From: Paracoccaceae bacterium
GTDB taxonomy: Bacteria; Pseudomonadota; Alphaproteobacteria; Rhodobacterales; Rhodobacteraceae
DNA: 64,000 nt
Assembly (NCBI GenBank): GCA_024742695.1
Contig: JANSXY010000009.1
Location: forward strand, 1 to 64,000
Direction: 5' to 3'
This document shows positions 43,239 to 52,623 of this stretch, one piece after another (the stretch's first letter is position 1; each line of letters starts with the position of its first letter). The position numbers and the translations under genes are program-made. The notes beneath the pieces were generated by a model. The model was not told where the DNA came from. It did not search any database and worked only from the letters and a program-made list of their open reading frames with translations.

Positions 43239-44879
43239 CTAGGCCGCGCCGCCCCCGCCCTTCAGCCGGAACCGCTGGATCTTGCCCGTGGCGGTCTTCG
43301 GCAACGCCCCGGTGAAGATCACCCGGCGCGGATACTTGTAGGGCGCGATCGTGGCCTTCACATGCTCCTGAAGGCGCAGGACCGTCGCAGGATCGGGGGC
43401 CACCCCGTCGGCCAGCACCACATGCGCCTCGACGATCTGGCCGCGTTCCTCGTCCGGCGCGCCGATCACCGCGCATTCCATCACGTCGGGATGGGCCAGC
43501 AGCGCCGCCTCGACATCCGGTCCGGCGATGTTGTAGCCCGACGACACGATCATGTCGTCGTTGCGCGCGGCGAAGTGGAAATAGCCCGCCGCGTCCCGCC
43601 AGAACGCGTCTCCGGTGATGTTCCAGCCGTCCTGCACATAGCCCTTCTGGCGGTCGTCGGCGAGATAGCGGCAGCCGGTCGGCCCGCGCACCGCCAGCCG
43701 CCCGACCTCGCCCGGCGGCAGTTCCGCGCCGTCGGGGCCGATGATCTTCGCCTCGTACCCCGTGACCGGCCGGCCGGTGCAGGCGGGGCGATGATCGTCG
43801 AAGCGGTTGCTGATGAAGATGTGCAGCATCTCCGTCGCGCCGATGCCGTCAAGCATCGGCTTGCCGGTCTTCGCCATCCAGTCCTCGTAGACCGGCGCGG
43901 GCAGGGTCTCTCCGGCGCTGACGGCGGCGCGCAGGCTCGACAGGTCGGCCCCCTCGCCCATCGCCTTCAGCATCACCCGATAGGCGGTGGGCGCGGTGAA
44001 GCAGACGGTTGCGCGATAGCGTTCGACGATCTCGATCAGGTTCGGCGGGCTGGCGTTTTCCAGCAGGCAGGCGGCCGCCCCGAACCGCAGCGGAAAGATC
44101 GCCAGCCCGCCCAGACCGAAGGTGAAGGCCAGGGGCGGCGAGCCGACGAAGATGTCGTCCGGGGTGACCCCCAGCACCTCCTTCGCGTAGCCGTCAGCGA
44201 TGATCATCAGGTCGCGGTGAAAATGCATCGTCGCCTTAGGATCGCCGGTGGTGCCCGAGGTAAAGCCCAGAAGCGCCACGTCGTCGCGCCCGGTGTCGAC
44301 CGCATCGAACCGCACCGGCTTGCCCAGCGCGGCGCGGTCGAGTTCCGCGTCATGGTTGGCGGTACCGTCGAACCCCACGACCGCGCGCAGGAAACGCGAT
44401 CCCTTGGCGCAGGTCACCATCTCGTCCATCAGCCGCGTGTCGCACAGGGCAAGGACGACCTCGGCCTTGTCGACGATCTTCGCCAGTTCGCCCGCGCGCA
44501 GCATCGGCATGGTGTTGACGACCACGGCGCCCGCCTTGGTCGCCGCCAGCCAGCAGGCCACCATCGCGGGATTGTTCGCGGACCGGATCAGCACCCGGTT
44601 TCCCGGCGTCACGCCGTAATCCGCGACCAGCGCATGGGCGATCCGGTTCGTCCAGTCCGACAGTTCCTTGTAGGTTCGCTGGCGGCCGTTGCCGATCAGG
44701 GCGACATGGTCGCCGAACCCCTGCGCCACCATCCGGTCGGTCAGTTCGACCGCGGCGTTCAGCCGCTCGGGATAGGCGAAGCCGTCCAGCCGGATCTCCG
44801 GCCACTGCTCCGCCGGCGGCAGGTTGTCGCGCGCGAAGCTGTCGACATGGGCCGAGGGGCCCAGGGCCATTCGCGTCAT
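43239..44879 (-). CDS. Aryl-CoA ligase, probably 2-aminobenzoate-CoA ligase
   Basis: A 546-aa adenylate-forming enzyme. The AMP-binding motif is 'GFTSGTTGDPKATMHFH', the A8 region 'DGWNITGDAFWRD' and the catalytic lysine is in 'KTATGKIQRF'. The overall pattern is that of the benzoate-CoA ligase family. The operon encodes an aminobenzoyl-CoA monooxygenase/reductase-type enzyme, so 2-aminobenzoate is the likeliest acid; salicylate or benzoate are alternatives. It is the last gene of the operon and overlaps ridA by ATGA. It is cytoplasmic. Confidence 0.85.
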   Translation of the reverse strand: MTRMALGPSAHVDSFARDNLPPAEQWPEIRLDGFAYPERLNAAVELTDRMVAQGFGDHVALIGNGRQRTYKELSDWTNRIAHALVADYGVTPGNRVLIRSANNPAMVACWLAATKAGAVVVNTMPMLRAGELAKIVDKAEVVLALCDTRLMDEMVTCAKGSRFLRAVVGFDGTANHDAELDRAALGKPVRFDAVDTGRDDVALLGFTSGTTGDPKATMHFHRDLMIIADGYAKEVLGVTPDDIFVGSPPLAFTFGLGGLAIFPLRFGAAACLLENASPPNLIEIVERYRATVCFTAPTAYRVMLKAMGEGADLSSLRAAVSAGETLPAPVYEDWMAKTGKPMLDGIGATEMLHIFISNRFDDHRPACTGRPVTGYEAKIIGPDGAELPPGEVGRLAVRGPTGCRYLADDRQKGYVQDGWNITGDAFWRDAAGYFHFAARNDDMIVSSGYNIAGPDVEAALLAHPDVMECAVIGAPDEERGQIVEAHVVLADGVAPDPATVLRLQEHVKATIAPYKYPRRVIFTGALPKTATGKIQRFRLKGGGGAA

Positions 44880-45292
44880 CGGTCCTCCTCCGGGATCACC
44901 GCCGTCGCCTCGATCTCGACCTTCGCGCGATCCTCGACCAGCGCGGCCACCTGCACCAGCGCCATCGCGGGATAGTGCCGCCCGATCACCGCGCGATAGG
45001 CGCGCCCAAGCGCGGGCAGCGCGGCGAGGTAGTCGCGCTTGTCGGTCACGTACCAGGTCAGCCGCACCAGATGTTCTGGCCGGGCGCCGGCCTCGGCCAG
45101 CACCGCGACGATGTTCTTCAGCACCTGCTCGGCCTGCGCCGCGAAATCGTCCGAGACGAACCGTTCGTCGCCATCCCAGCCGACCAGGCCGCCGGTAAAC
45201 ACCATCCGGCCGCGCGCGGCGATGCCGTTGGCATAGCCCTTCGCGGGTTTCCAGTGTCGCGGATGCAGGATCTCGTGCGGTGTCTCAGCCAT
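44876..45292 (-). CDS. RidA (YjgF/UK114) family protein
   Basis: A 138-aa RidA-fold protein with 'YANGIAARGRMVFTGGLVGWDG' at the N-terminus and the conserved arginine in 'EHLVRLTWYVTDKRDYL'. RidA proteins hydrolyse reactive enamines and imines to ketones and ammonia. In this operon it could release ammonia from the amino-cyclohexene intermediate of 2-aminobenzoyl-CoA. The ATG at 45292 overlaps the thioesterase gene by 8 bases. Confidence 0.85.
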   Translation of the reverse strand: MAETPHEILHPRHWKPAKGYANGIAARGRMVFTGGLVGWDGDERFVSDDFAAQAEQVLKNIVAVLAEAGARPEHLVRLTWYVTDKRDYLAALPALGRAYRAVIGRHYPAMALVQVAALVEDRAKVEIEATAVIPEEDR

Positions 45293-45701
45293 CGCCGCCC
45301 TCTTCCAGATGCTTGTGCAGCCCGGCGCGCAGATCGGCGGGCCAGGGTTCCGGCCGGCCGGCCGCATCGGTCCAGACCAGCACCGCCTCCACCGTCAGCC
45401 GCGCCGCGCCGCCGCAGCGCCCGACGGTCCGGTAGGCGGCCGAGGTCCGGCCGATCCGGGTGACGGCCAGTTCGAACTCCAGCACGTCACCCAGCCGCGA
45501 GGGCCGATGAAACTCCGCCGTGATCCGCGCCGTCGGGCTGCCGTTGCCGCCCCCGATCACCGCGGCGAAAGGCCGGCCCAGTTCAGCCGCGAAGAAGTTC
45601 TCGACGACCGAGTTGGCCATCTCGAAATAGCGCGGGAAGAAAACGATCCCGGCCGGGTCGCAATGGCGGAACTCGACAGGGATGGTCGTCGTCCAGCTCA
45701 T
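45285..45701 (-). CDS. 4-hydroxybenzoyl-CoA thioesterase-like hotdog protein
   Basis: A 138-aa hotdog-fold thioesterase. The active-site aspartate lies in '[18 protein letters not shown]', the signature of the 4HBT family. It probably frees CoA from stalled or dead-end acyl-CoA intermediates of the aromatic pathway. It overlaps both neighbours (ATGA with the acyl-CoA dehydrogenase, 8 bases with ridA). Confidence 0.88.
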   Translation of the reverse strand: MSWTTTIPVEFRHCDPAGIVFFPRYFEMANSVVENFFAAELGRPFAAVIGGGNGSPTARITAEFHRPSRLGDVLEFELAVTRIGRTSAAYRTVGRCGGAARLTVEAVLVWTDAAGRPEPWPADLRAGLHKHLEEGGDG

Positions 45702-46849
45702 CGCGCGGCCTCCGCCTGCGCCGCGCGGGCAATCACCAGCCGTTGCACGTCGCTCGCCCCCTCGTAGATCCGCAGCGCCCGGATCTCGCGGTAAAGCCCC
45801 TCGACCACGCCGCCGGCGCGCACGCCCTCGCCGCCGAACAGCTGCACGGCGGCGTCGATCACCTCCTGCGCGGCCTCGGTCGCGTAAAGCTTGGCCATCG
45901 CCGCCTCGCGGGTGATGCGCGCCGCGCCGGCATCCTTGGCCCAGGCCGCGCGATAGACCAGCAGCGCCGCGGCATCGATCTTCAGCGCCATGTCGGCGAC
46001 GTGCCCCTGCACCATCTGCATCTCGGCCAGGGCCTGCCCGGCAACCCGGCGCGCCGCCACCCGCGCCAGCGCCTCGTCCAGCGCGCGGCGCGCCATGCCC
46101 AGCGCCGCGGCGCCGACACTGGGGCGGAAATGGTCGAGCACCGCCATCGCCTGCCGGAATCCCGAGCCGGGCTGCCCGATCAGCGCATCCCGCGGCAACA
46201 CGACCCCGTCGAGCCTCAGCCGCGCCAGCGGATGCGGCGCGATCACGTGAAGCCGCTCGGCCACCCTCAGCCCCGGAACGTCGGCCGGCATCACGAAGGC
46301 CGACAGGCCCTTCGCCCCCGGCGCCTCGCCGGTCCGCGCCACGACGACATAGACATCCGCGATCCCGCCGTTCGAGATCCAGGTCTTCTCGCCCGTCAGC
46401 CGCCAGCCGCCCGGCACCGGCTCCGCCAGCGTCGCGGTGGCCGCGACATCGGACCCCGAGGCCGGTTCGGTCAGCGCGAAGCCGGCGATCGCCCGCCCCG
46501 CCCGCGTCCGCGCCAGCCATTCCCGCTGGCCGGGCGTCCCGAACAGGCTGACCGCGCCCATCCCCAGCCCCTGCATGGCAAAGGCGAAATCCGCCAGCGC
46601 GTCGTGTCGCGCCAAGGTCTCGCGGACCAGGCACAGCATCCGCACGTCAAGCCGCGCGTCGGGGCTCTCCGGCGCGCTGTGGCGCAGCCAGCCGCCGGCG
46701 CCCAGCGCCGCAACAAGCCCGCGGCAGGCGGCATCCACGTCACCGTGGTCGACCGGCAGGTTGGCCGCGCACCACGCCTCCAGCGCCGCCGCCGCCGCGC
46801 GATGCCGGTCCTCCAGGAACGGCCAGTCGAGAAATGTGCGGTCCGGCAC
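45698..46849 (-). CDS. Acyl-CoA dehydrogenase
   Basis: A 383-aa flavoenzyme with '[17 protein letters not shown]', '[18 protein letters not shown]' and the C-terminal '[16 protein letters not shown]', whose glutamate may be the catalytic base. It would oxidise a reduced cyclohexane- or cyclohexene-carboxyl-CoA. The start is taken as the GTG at 46849, preceded by AAAGGGCGAGG; the open frame further up crosses a hairpin repeat and lacks protein character. It is separated from the upstream hydratase gene by 70 bases, the widest gap in the operon. Confidence 0.85.
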   Translation of the reverse strand: MPDRTFLDWPFLEDRHRAAAAALEAWCAANLPVDHGDVDAACRGLVAALGAGGWLRHSAPESPDARLDVRMLCLVRETLARHDALADFAFAMQGLGMGAVSLFGTPGQREWLARTRAGRAIAGFALTEPASGSDVAATATLAEPVPGGWRLTGEKTWISNGGIADVYVVVARTGEAPGAKGLSAFVMPADVPGLRVAERLHVIAPHPLARLRLDGVVLPRDALIGQPGSGFRQAMAVLDHFRPSVGAAALGMARRALDEALARVAARRVAGQALAEMQMVQGHVADMALKIDAAALLVYRAAWAKDAGAARITREAAMAKLYATEAAQEVIDAAVQLFGGEGVRAGGVVEGLYREIRALRIYEGASDVQRLVIARAAQAEAAR

Positions 46850-46875
46850 CCGCCTCGCCCTTTCGATTTTGGTCT

Positions 46876-46915
46876 TCAAGTATCCCGGGGGTCCGGGGGC
46901 AGAGCCCCCGGCGCT
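46876..46915. repeat. Intra-operon GC hairpin, REP-like
   Basis: CCGGGGGC-AGA-GCCCCCGG (46893-46911) forms a perfect 8-bp stem and is preceded by a second GGG run (CCCGGGGGT). Similar GGGGGC-AGA-GCCCCC elements are scattered in many Rhodobacterales intergenic regions, as far as I recall. Here it lies inside the operon and may stabilise or attenuate the transcript. Confidence 0.55.
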
Positions 46916-46919
46916 GCCC

Positions 46920-47732
46920 TCAGTCGCCTTCGAAGACCGGTTGCTCCTTGCCCACGAACGCCCGGTAGGCCCGTTCGAAATCCCGCGTCTGCATGCAGAT
47001 CGCCTGCGCCTGCGCCTCGGCCTCGATCGCCTGGTCAAGGCTCATCGTCCATTCCTGGTTCAGCTGCGTCTTGGTGATGCCATGGGCGAAGCACGGCCCC
47101 GCCGCCAGCCGCGCCGCCAGCGTCCCGGCCTCGGTCTCCAGCGCCTCGGGCGGGTGCAGCGCGTTCCAGAACCCCCAGGCCGCGCCCTCCTCGGCGGTCA
47201 TCACCCGGCCGGTGTAAAGCAATTCCGCCGCCCGGCCCTGGCCGATGATCCGGGGCAGCATCGCGCAGGCGCCCATGTCGCAGCCCGCCAGCCCGACACG
47301 CGTGAACAGAAAGGCGCATTTCGCGCGCGGCGTGGCCAGCCGCAGGTCGGCCGCCATCGCCAGGATCGCGCCGGCGCCCACGCAGATCCCGTCGACCGCC
47401 GCGATCACGGGCTTGCCGCAGTGCAGCATCGCCTTGACGAGATCGCCGGTCATCCGGGTGAAGGCCAAGAGCCCCTTCATGTCCATCCGCGTCAACGGGC
47501 CGATGATCTCATGGACGTCGCCGCCGGAACAGAAATTGCCGCCGTTCGGCGCCAGCACGACGATGTCGACATCCTCGGCATAGGCCAGCGCGCGGAACGT
47601 GTCGCGCAGTTCGGCGTAGCTTTCGAAGGTCAGCGGGTTCTTCCGGTCGGGCCGGTTCAGCCGGATCCAGGCGACCCGGTCGCGCAGCTCCCACAGGAAG
47701 TGTTCGGGCCTGAGCCCTGCCATCTCGCTCAT
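46920..47732 (-). CDS. Enoyl-CoA hydratase/isomerase family protein
   Basis: A 270-aa crotonase-fold enzyme. The oxyanion-hole segments are '[14 protein letters not shown]' and '[16 protein letters not shown]'; '[19 protein letters not shown]' follows. It probably hydrates a cyclic enoyl-CoA or opens its ring. The start at 47732 overlaps the marR stop by ATGA; a second ATG (M4) follows at 47723. Its place between the ring-reducing enzyme and the dehydrogenase supports a role in beta-oxidation of the alicyclic CoA ester. Confidence 0.88.
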   Translation of the reverse strand: MSEMAGLRPEHFLWELRDRVAWIRLNRPDRKNPLTFESYAELRDTFRALAYAEDVDIVVLAPNGGNFCSGGDVHEIIGPLTRMDMKGLLAFTRMTGDLVKAMLHCGKPVIAAVDGICVGAGAILAMAADLRLATPRAKCAFLFTRVGLAGCDMGACAMLPRIIGQGRAAELLYTGRVMTAEEGAAWGFWNALHPPEALETEAGTLAARLAAGPCFAHGITKTQLNQEWTMSLDQAIEAEAQAQAICMQTRDFERAYRAFVGKEQPVFEGD

Positions 47733-48172
47733 GCCCGCGCCCCTCCCCGAAGCCGTTTCAGCTGTGCCGTCATCGCTTCGATCCCGGCCTCGTCGAGCCT
47801 GGCGAACAGCCGGTCCACCGCCGCCTCGTGATCCGCCGCCAGCCGCTCGAACGCGGCGCGCCCGGCCTCGGTCAGGGCCACCCGCACCGTGCGCCGGTCG
47901 GCCGGGTCGGGCAAGCGGGCGACGAGGCCCTCTGCCTCCAGCCGGTCCACCACCGCCGTCGCGTTGCCGTTCGACACCAGCAGGTAGCGCGAAAGCTCGC
48001 CCATCGTCACAGGCTCCGACCGGCGGTGCAGCGCGGCCATCACGTCGAAGCGCGGCAGCGTGGTGCCGTGGCCCTTGCGCAGGAAGTCGCGCAGCTCCGC
48101 CTCGGCCGCGCGGGTGACGCCCAGCAGCCGGATCCACAGTTTCAGCCGGCGCTTCGACAGCCCGTCGCTCAT
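47729..48172 (-). CDS. MarR-family regulator of the aromatic operon
   Basis: A 147-aa winged-helix regulator with '[26 protein letters not shown]' as the DNA-reading region and the wing '[18 protein letters not shown]'. It is embedded in the catabolic operon, overlapping genes on both sides (ATGA), so it should regulate its own operon. Relatives respond to aromatic acids or their CoA esters. Overlapping palindromes at 51224-51243, upstream of the operon's first gene, are its likely target. Confidence 0.88.
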   Translation of the reverse strand: MSDGLSKRRLKLWIRLLGVTRAAEAELRDFLRKGHGTTLPRFDVMAALHRRSEPVTMGELSRYLLVSNGNATAVVDRLEAEGLVARLPDPADRRTVRVALTEAGRAAFERLAADHEAAVDRLFARLDEAGIEAMTAQLKRLRGGARA

Positions 48173-48900
48173 ACCTCGCCCCCCGAGACCGACAGGGCAT
48201 GCCCGTTGACCATCGCGGCGCCGGGCGAGGCGAGGAACAGCGCCGCCGCCGCCACCTCGTCGGGCGTCACGAACCGGCCCGCCGGATTGCCGGCCACGAC
48301 CTCGGCCAGCGCCTCGGCCTCGGTCCCGCCGCGCCGGGCCTGCACGGCGGCGACGGCGGCGCGGCCGAGGGCGGTATCGACGAAGCCGGGGCAGATCGCG
48401 TTGCAGGTGATGCCGCGCGGCGCGACATCCAGCGCCACGGACCGGACCAGCCCCAGCACCCCGTGCTTGGCCGCCGCATAGGCCGGGATCGTCGCGCCAC
48501 CCTTCAGCGCGGCGGTCGAGGCGACGGCGATCAGCCGCCCGCCCTGTCCCATGCCGCGCAGCGCCTCGCGGAAGGTCAGGAAGGTTCCGGTCAGGTTCAC
48601 CGCCAACGTCGCGGTCCATTCGGCCAGCGTGACCTTGCCGATCCGTCGCGCCGCCGCGCCGCCGGCATTGGCGATCACGATGTCGAAGGGCGCGTCGAAC
48701 AGCGCCGCCACCTGCGCCTCGTCGGTCACGTCGGCGGTGCGGCAGGTCATGCCCCGGCCGCCGTCGGTTTCGGCCAGCGCCTCGGCGCGGCGGCCGGCCA
48801 CCGTGACCGCCGCGCCCTCGGCGGCGAAACCCCGCGCCAGCGCCCGGCCGATGCCCGATCCGCCGCCGGTGACCAGAACGCGCTTGCCGGCGAAACTCAT
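48169..48900 (-). CDS. Short-chain dehydrogenase/reductase
   Basis: A 243-aa SDR. The cofactor motif TGGGSGIG is near residue 11 and 'NAGG' near 78; the catalytic set is the Ser of 'VASTAAL' and the Tyr/Lys of 'AYAAAKHG'. It would oxidise a hydroxyacyl-CoA or reduce a ring ketone in the aminobenzoyl-CoA route. It overlaps the monooxygenase gene and marR by 4 bases each. Confidence 0.9.
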   Translation of the reverse strand: MSFAGKRVLVTGGGSGIGRALARGFAAEGAAVTVAGRRAEALAETDGGRGMTCRTADVTDEAQVAALFDAPFDIVIANAGGAAARRIGKVTLAEWTATLAVNLTGTFLTFREALRGMGQGGRLIAVASTAALKGGATIPAYAAAKHGVLGLVRSVALDVAPRGITCNAICPGFVDTALGRAAVAAVQARRGGTEAEALAEVVAGNPAGRFVTPDEVAAAALFLASPGAAMVNGHALSVSGGEV

Positions 48901-51179
48901 GCCCGGATCGCCTCCGCCTGCTTCTCGGCCAGCCGGTAGGCCTGGTCGCGGCCCGCGAGATACGGCAAGGGCCAGGCCGCGCCGCGATCGCCCTGCGCCA
49001 CCGCGGCATGCAGCGTCCAGTACGGATCGGCAAGATGCGGGCGGGCCAGGCAGACAAGATCGGCGCGCCCGGCCATCAGGATGCCGTTGACCTGGTCGAA
49101 CTCGGTGATGTTGCCCACCGCCATCGTCGCCAGCCCCGCCTCGTTGCGGATCCGGTCGGAAAACGGGGTCTGGAACATCCGGCCGTAGACCGGCCGCGCC
49201 TCGGGCGTCGTCTGCCCCGCCGACACGTCGATCACGTCGGCTCCCGCCCCGGCGAAGGCCTGCGCGATCGCCACCGCCTCGGCCGGGGTCACACCGTCCT
49301 CGCCGACCCAGTCGTTCGCGGAAATCCGCACCGACATCGGCCGGTCCGCCGGCCAGGCCGCGCGCATCGCGGCGAACACCTCCAGCGGCCAGCGCAGGCG
49401 GTTTTCCAGGCTGCCGCCATACGCATCCGTCCGGCGGTTCGACACCGGCGTCAGGAAAGACGAGACGAGGTAGCCATGCGCCGCGTGCAGCTCGACCATG
49501 TCGAAGCCCGCCCGCGCGGCCATTTCCGTTGCCGCGACGAACTCGGCCGTCACCCGGTCCATGTCCGCCCGGCTCATCGCGCGCGGCGGCGGGTTCGTGG
49601 CCCAGCCAAGCGGCGACGGCCCCAGCGTTTCCCAGTTGCCCTCGGCCAGCGGCGCGTCGATCCTTTCCCAACCCAGTTGCGTCGATCCCTTGCGCCCCGA
49701 GTGGCCGATCTGGCAGGCGATCTTCGCCCCCGTCTCGGCATGAACGAAATCGACGATCCGCGCCCACGCCGCCTCGTGTTCGGGCGCGTAGAGGCCGGGG
49801 CAGCCCGGCGTGATCCGGCCCTCGGGGCTGACGCAGGTCATTTCGGTATAGACCAGCCCCGCGCCGCCCTTGGCGCGTTCGGCGTAGTGGACAAGGTGCC
49901 AGTCGGTCGGGCAGCCGCCCTTCGCCCTGTACTGCGCCATCGGCGAGACGACGACGCGGTTCGGCACCTCCATCCCGCGCAGCCGGAACGGCGCGAACAT
50001 CGGCGCCCGGCCCGGCGTGCCGCCGGCCTCGGCCTGGAACCAGTCCTCGCAGGCGCGCACGAAGGCCGGATCGCGCAGGCGCAGGTTCTCGTGACTGATC
50101 CGCTGGCTGCGGGTCAGCAGCGAATAGGCGAAGCGCAGGGGCGGCATGTCGAGATAACGCTCGACCTCCTCGAACCACTCGAGGCTGTTGCGCGCCGCCG
50201 ATTGCAGGCGCAAGACCTCGATCCGGCGTTCTTCCTGGTAGCGCCGGAACGCGGCCTCCAGCGTCGGTTCGCTGTGCAGGTAATCGGCCAGCGCGATCGC
50301 GCTGTCGAAGGCCAGGCGCGAACCCGAGCCGATGGAAAAATGACCCGTCGCCGCCGCGTCGCCCATCAGCACCACGTTCTCGTGGTACCAGCGTTCGCAG
50401 ATCACGCGGGGAAACTGCATCCAGACGGCCGAGCCGCGCAGATGCGCCGCGTTCGACATCAGCGCATGACCGCCGAGGTGACGTTCGAAGATCTTCCGGC
50501 AGGTTTCGACCGTTTCCTCCTTCGTCATGTCCTCGAAGCCCCAGGCCTGCCAGGTCTCGGGCGTGCATTCGACGATGAAGGTCGCGGTATCGGCGTCGAA
50601 CTGGTAGCAATGCGCCCAGACCCAGCCGTGTTCCGTCCGTTCGAAGATGAAGGTGAAGGCGTCGTCGAACTTCTGTTGGGTGCCCAGCCAGACGAACTTG
50701 CAGCGGCGCACGTCGATATCGGGGCGGAAGACGCCCTCGTACTCGCGCCGCACGACAGAGTTGATGCCGTCGCAGGCGACGACGAGGTCGTAATCCTTGC
50801 GGTAATCCTCAGCCTTGCGGAACTCGGTCTCGAACCGCATCTCGACGCCAAGCTCCCGCGCCCGGTCCTGCAACAGGACCAGAAGCTGGCGGCGGCCGAT
50901 CCCGGCGAAACCGTGGCCACCGGAAACCACGCGATCGGCCCCGCGCACCACGGCGATATCGTCCCAGTAGGCGAAATGATCGCGGATCGCGGCGGTGCTT
51001 TGCGGATCGTTGCGCGCCATCCTGTCCAGCGCGTCGTCGGACAGGACGACGCCCCATCCGAAGGTGTCGGCGGCGCGGTTGCGCTCCAGCACCGTGACCT
51101 CGTGCGCCGGATCGCGCAGCTTCATCGAGATCGCGAAGTAAAGGCCGGCGGGCCCGCCGCCCAGGCACAGGATCTTCAT
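48897..51179 (-). CDS. Bifunctional FAD monooxygenase/OYE reductase (2-aminobenzoyl-CoA monooxygenase/reductase type)
   Basis: A 760-aa fusion. Residues 1 to ~380 are a flavoprotein hydroxylase ('[16 protein letters not shown]', '[11 protein letters not shown]', '[16 protein letters not shown]'). Residues ~395-760 are an old-yellow-enzyme-type FMN reductase ('[23 protein letters not shown]', '[15 protein letters not shown]'). This exact fusion is known from 2-aminobenzoyl-CoA monooxygenase/reductase, which hydroxylates and then reduces the ring in one enzyme; annotation pipelines also call it salicylyl-CoA 5-hydroxylase. The ATG at 51179 has GGAGGGG upstream. It is the first gene of the operon, so ring attack is the first committed step. 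Confidence 0.9.
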   Translation of the reverse strand: MKILCLGGGPAGLYFAISMKLRDPAHEVTVLERNRAADTFGWGVVLSDDALDRMARNDPQSTAAIRDHFAYWDDIAVVRGADRVVSGGHGFAGIGRRQLLVLLQDRARELGVEMRFETEFRKAEDYRKDYDLVVACDGINSVVRREYEGVFRPDIDVRRCKFVWLGTQQKFDDAFTFIFERTEHGWVWAHCYQFDADTATFIVECTPETWQAWGFEDMTKEETVETCRKIFERHLGGHALMSNAAHLRGSAVWMQFPRVICERWYHENVVLMGDAAATGHFSIGSGSRLAFDSAIALADYLHSEPTLEAAFRRYQEERRIEVLRLQSAARNSLEWFEEVERYLDMPPLRFAYSLLTRSQRISHENLRLRDPAFVRACEDWFQAEAGGTPGRAPMFAPFRLRGMEVPNRVVVSPMAQYRAKGGCPTDWHLVHYAERAKGGAGLVYTEMTCVSPEGRITPGCPGLYAPEHEAAWARIVDFVHAETGAKIACQIGHSGRKGSTQLGWERIDAPLAEGNWETLGPSPLGWATNPPPRAMSRADMDRVTAEFVAATEMAARAGFDMVELHAAHGYLVSSFLTPVSNRRTDAYGGSLENRLRWPLEVFAAMRAAWPADRPMSVRISANDWVGEDGVTPAEAVAIAQAFAGAGADVIDVSAGQTTPEARPVYGRMFQTPFSDRIRNEAGLATMAVGNITEFDQVNGILMAGRADLVCLARPHLADPYWTLHAAVAQGDRGAAWPLPYLAGRDQAYRLAEKQAEAIRA

Positions 51180-51223
51180 TCGGCCCCTCCGTTTCGGAAA
51201 GGCTGGCACCGGACGCGATTCAC

Positions 51224-51243
51224 TTCAAGCTTGAAAATTTCAA
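51224..51243. promoter_or_regulatory. Overlapping palindromes, probable MarR operator
   Basis: TTCAAGCTTGAA (51224-51235) is a perfect 12-base palindrome, and TTGAAAATTTCAA (51231-51243) is a second one that shares the TTGAA half. They lie 45 bases upstream of the monooxygenase start in an AT-rich patch, where the operon promoter should be. Three half-sites in a row fit a dimeric MarR protein with two overlapping binding positions. Confidence 0.6.
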
Positions 51244-51290
51244 TCTCAAAAGATTTTCGCGCAAAGCATGTGGATGGGGGTCCGGCCAGT

Positions 51291-51325
51291 GGCGCGGCCG
51301 CCCCGGTCTTCGGGGCGGCCGCGCC
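51291..51325. terminator. 15-bp stem-loop after the ABC transporter operon
   Basis: A perfect 15-base-pair stem (51291-51305 with 51311-51325) and loop GTCTT, starting 8 bases after the binding-protein stop on the minus strand. There is no T-run, but the stem is very stable. It separates the transporter operon from the aromatic operon. Confidence 0.65.
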
Positions 51326-51333
51326 GGTACGCA

Positions 51334-52602
51334 TCAGCGCAGCGAGGCGATGAAGCCGTTCACGTCGTCGAGCGACAGGTACTCGACCTCGTCGATCCCG
51401 CCCTCGGCGAAGGACCAGACCACCGCGGGGGCGGACACGTCGCCGTTGGCGTCGAACCGCACGTTGCCGGTTCCGCCGTCGTACATCACCGTTCCGCCGC
51501 CGGCGAGCACCTCCTTGGCCGCGGCGAAGCCCGCCGCGTCGGCGCTGACGCGGGTTCCGGCCGGATCGGTCACGCGCGGCACCGCGGCGGCGATGTCGGC
51601 GCCGCTGGCATCCGGGCCCGCGGCCTCCATCGCCAGGAGCGCGATCATCGTCGCGTCGTAGCTGTTGGCCAGGCCCGGCCCGTTCGGTTCCGAGCCGAAG
51701 CGTTCGACATACCGGGTGCGGAACGCGTCGGCGCTGTCCGACCGGGGCGAGGCGGTATCGGTGCCGAGCGTGTTGCCGAGGTACTGCAGGCCCACGTTGT
51801 CGCGGAACTCGTCGGACTTCAGCGAGTTGGCGACGATCATGTTCTGCGTCCCGCCAAGCGAGATCCACTCGCGCACCGCCGAGGTGCCCTCCACCGGGTA
51901 GAGCGCGAGGTAAAGCGCCTCGGGCTGGGCCGCCAGCGCCTCCGTCACCTCGGCGCGGTAGGAGGGCTGGGCATCGTTGATCGCCACGTTCGCCACCACC
52001 TCGACGCCGACGGCGGCGAAATCGGCGGCGATCAGCCGCGCCATGTCCTGGCCCCAGTCGTCGTTCTTGTAGAGCACCGCGACGGTCTTGTAGCCCTTGT
52101 CGCGCGCGACCTTGGCGGCCACCGCCGATTGCACCGCCGTCGTCGCGAAGGTGCGGAACCACAGCCCGTTGGTCTTGCCCTCCTCGGCGAGCTTGGTGAA
52201 GGCGGTCGAGGACGAGCAGCAGGAGAACTGCGGCACCCCGGCCGGCACCGTCACCGAGGTCAGGATCGGCATCGACACGCCCGAGGACACCGCGCCCAGA
52301 AGCAGCTTGACGCCTTCGAGATCGACCAGCGCCTTGGCCGCGTCGACGCCGACCTTCGGATCGACCTGGGTATCGCGCAGCACCATCTCGATCTTGCAGC
52401 CCGCGGCGCCGCCGGCCTCGTTCACCTGGTCGACTGCGAATTGCGCGACCTCGGCGATCGGGCGGCCCCAGTCCACCGAGGTCGGCAGCACCGCGCCGAT
52501 CTTGGTGGTGCAGTCCTGCGCGACCGCGGCGGGGGCGAGCGCGCCCAGGCCGAGCGCGAGGCCCAGCGTCAGCCCTGCGCGGGTCTTGGTGGTCACTGGC
52601 AT
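51334..52602 (-). CDS. Branched-chain amino acid type ABC transporter binding protein
   Basis: A 422-aa periplasmic protein with a signal peptide (cleavage probably after A28, AVAQ). It has the LivJ/AmiC-like Peripla_BP_6 fold: 'KIGAVLPTSVDWGRPIAEVAQFAVDQ' at the start of the mature chain and 'LLLGAVSSGVSMPI' for ligand contact. Relatives bind amino acids, amides, urea or aromatic acids. It is the last gene of the transporter operon, 21 bases after livM. The adjacent aromatic operon makes anthranilate-like compounds possible ligands, but its operon mates (aldo/keto reductase, TIGR04076-like) suggest another substrate. Confidence 0.88.
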   Translation of the reverse strand: MPVTTKTRAGLTLGLALGLGALAPAAVAQDCTTKIGAVLPTSVDWGRPIAEVAQFAVDQVNEAGGAAGCKIEMVLRDTQVDPKVGVDAAKALVDLEGVKLLLGAVSSGVSMPILTSVTVPAGVPQFSCCSSSTAFTKLAEEGKTNGLWFRTFATTAVQSAVAAKVARDKGYKTVAVLYKNDDWGQDMARLIAADFAAVGVEVVANVAINDAQPSYRAEVTEALAAQPEALYLALYPVEGTSAVREWISLGGTQNMIVANSLKSDEFRDNVGLQYLGNTLGTDTASPRSDSADAFRTRYVERFGSEPNGPGLANSYDATMIALLAMEAAGPDASGADIAAAVPRVTDPAGTRVSADAAGFAAAKEVLAGGGTVMYDGGTGNVRFDANGDVSAPAVVWSFAEGGIDEVEYLSLDDVNGFIASLR

Positions 52603-52623
52603 GTTCCTACTCCCTGTTGGTTG

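Noticed and set aside
46850-47038. N-terminal extension of the acyl-CoA dehydrogenase
   Set aside because: It would translate through the hairpin repeat and the end of the hydratase gene into an Arg/Ser-rich stretch; the GTG at 46849 has a ribosome site and normal family length.
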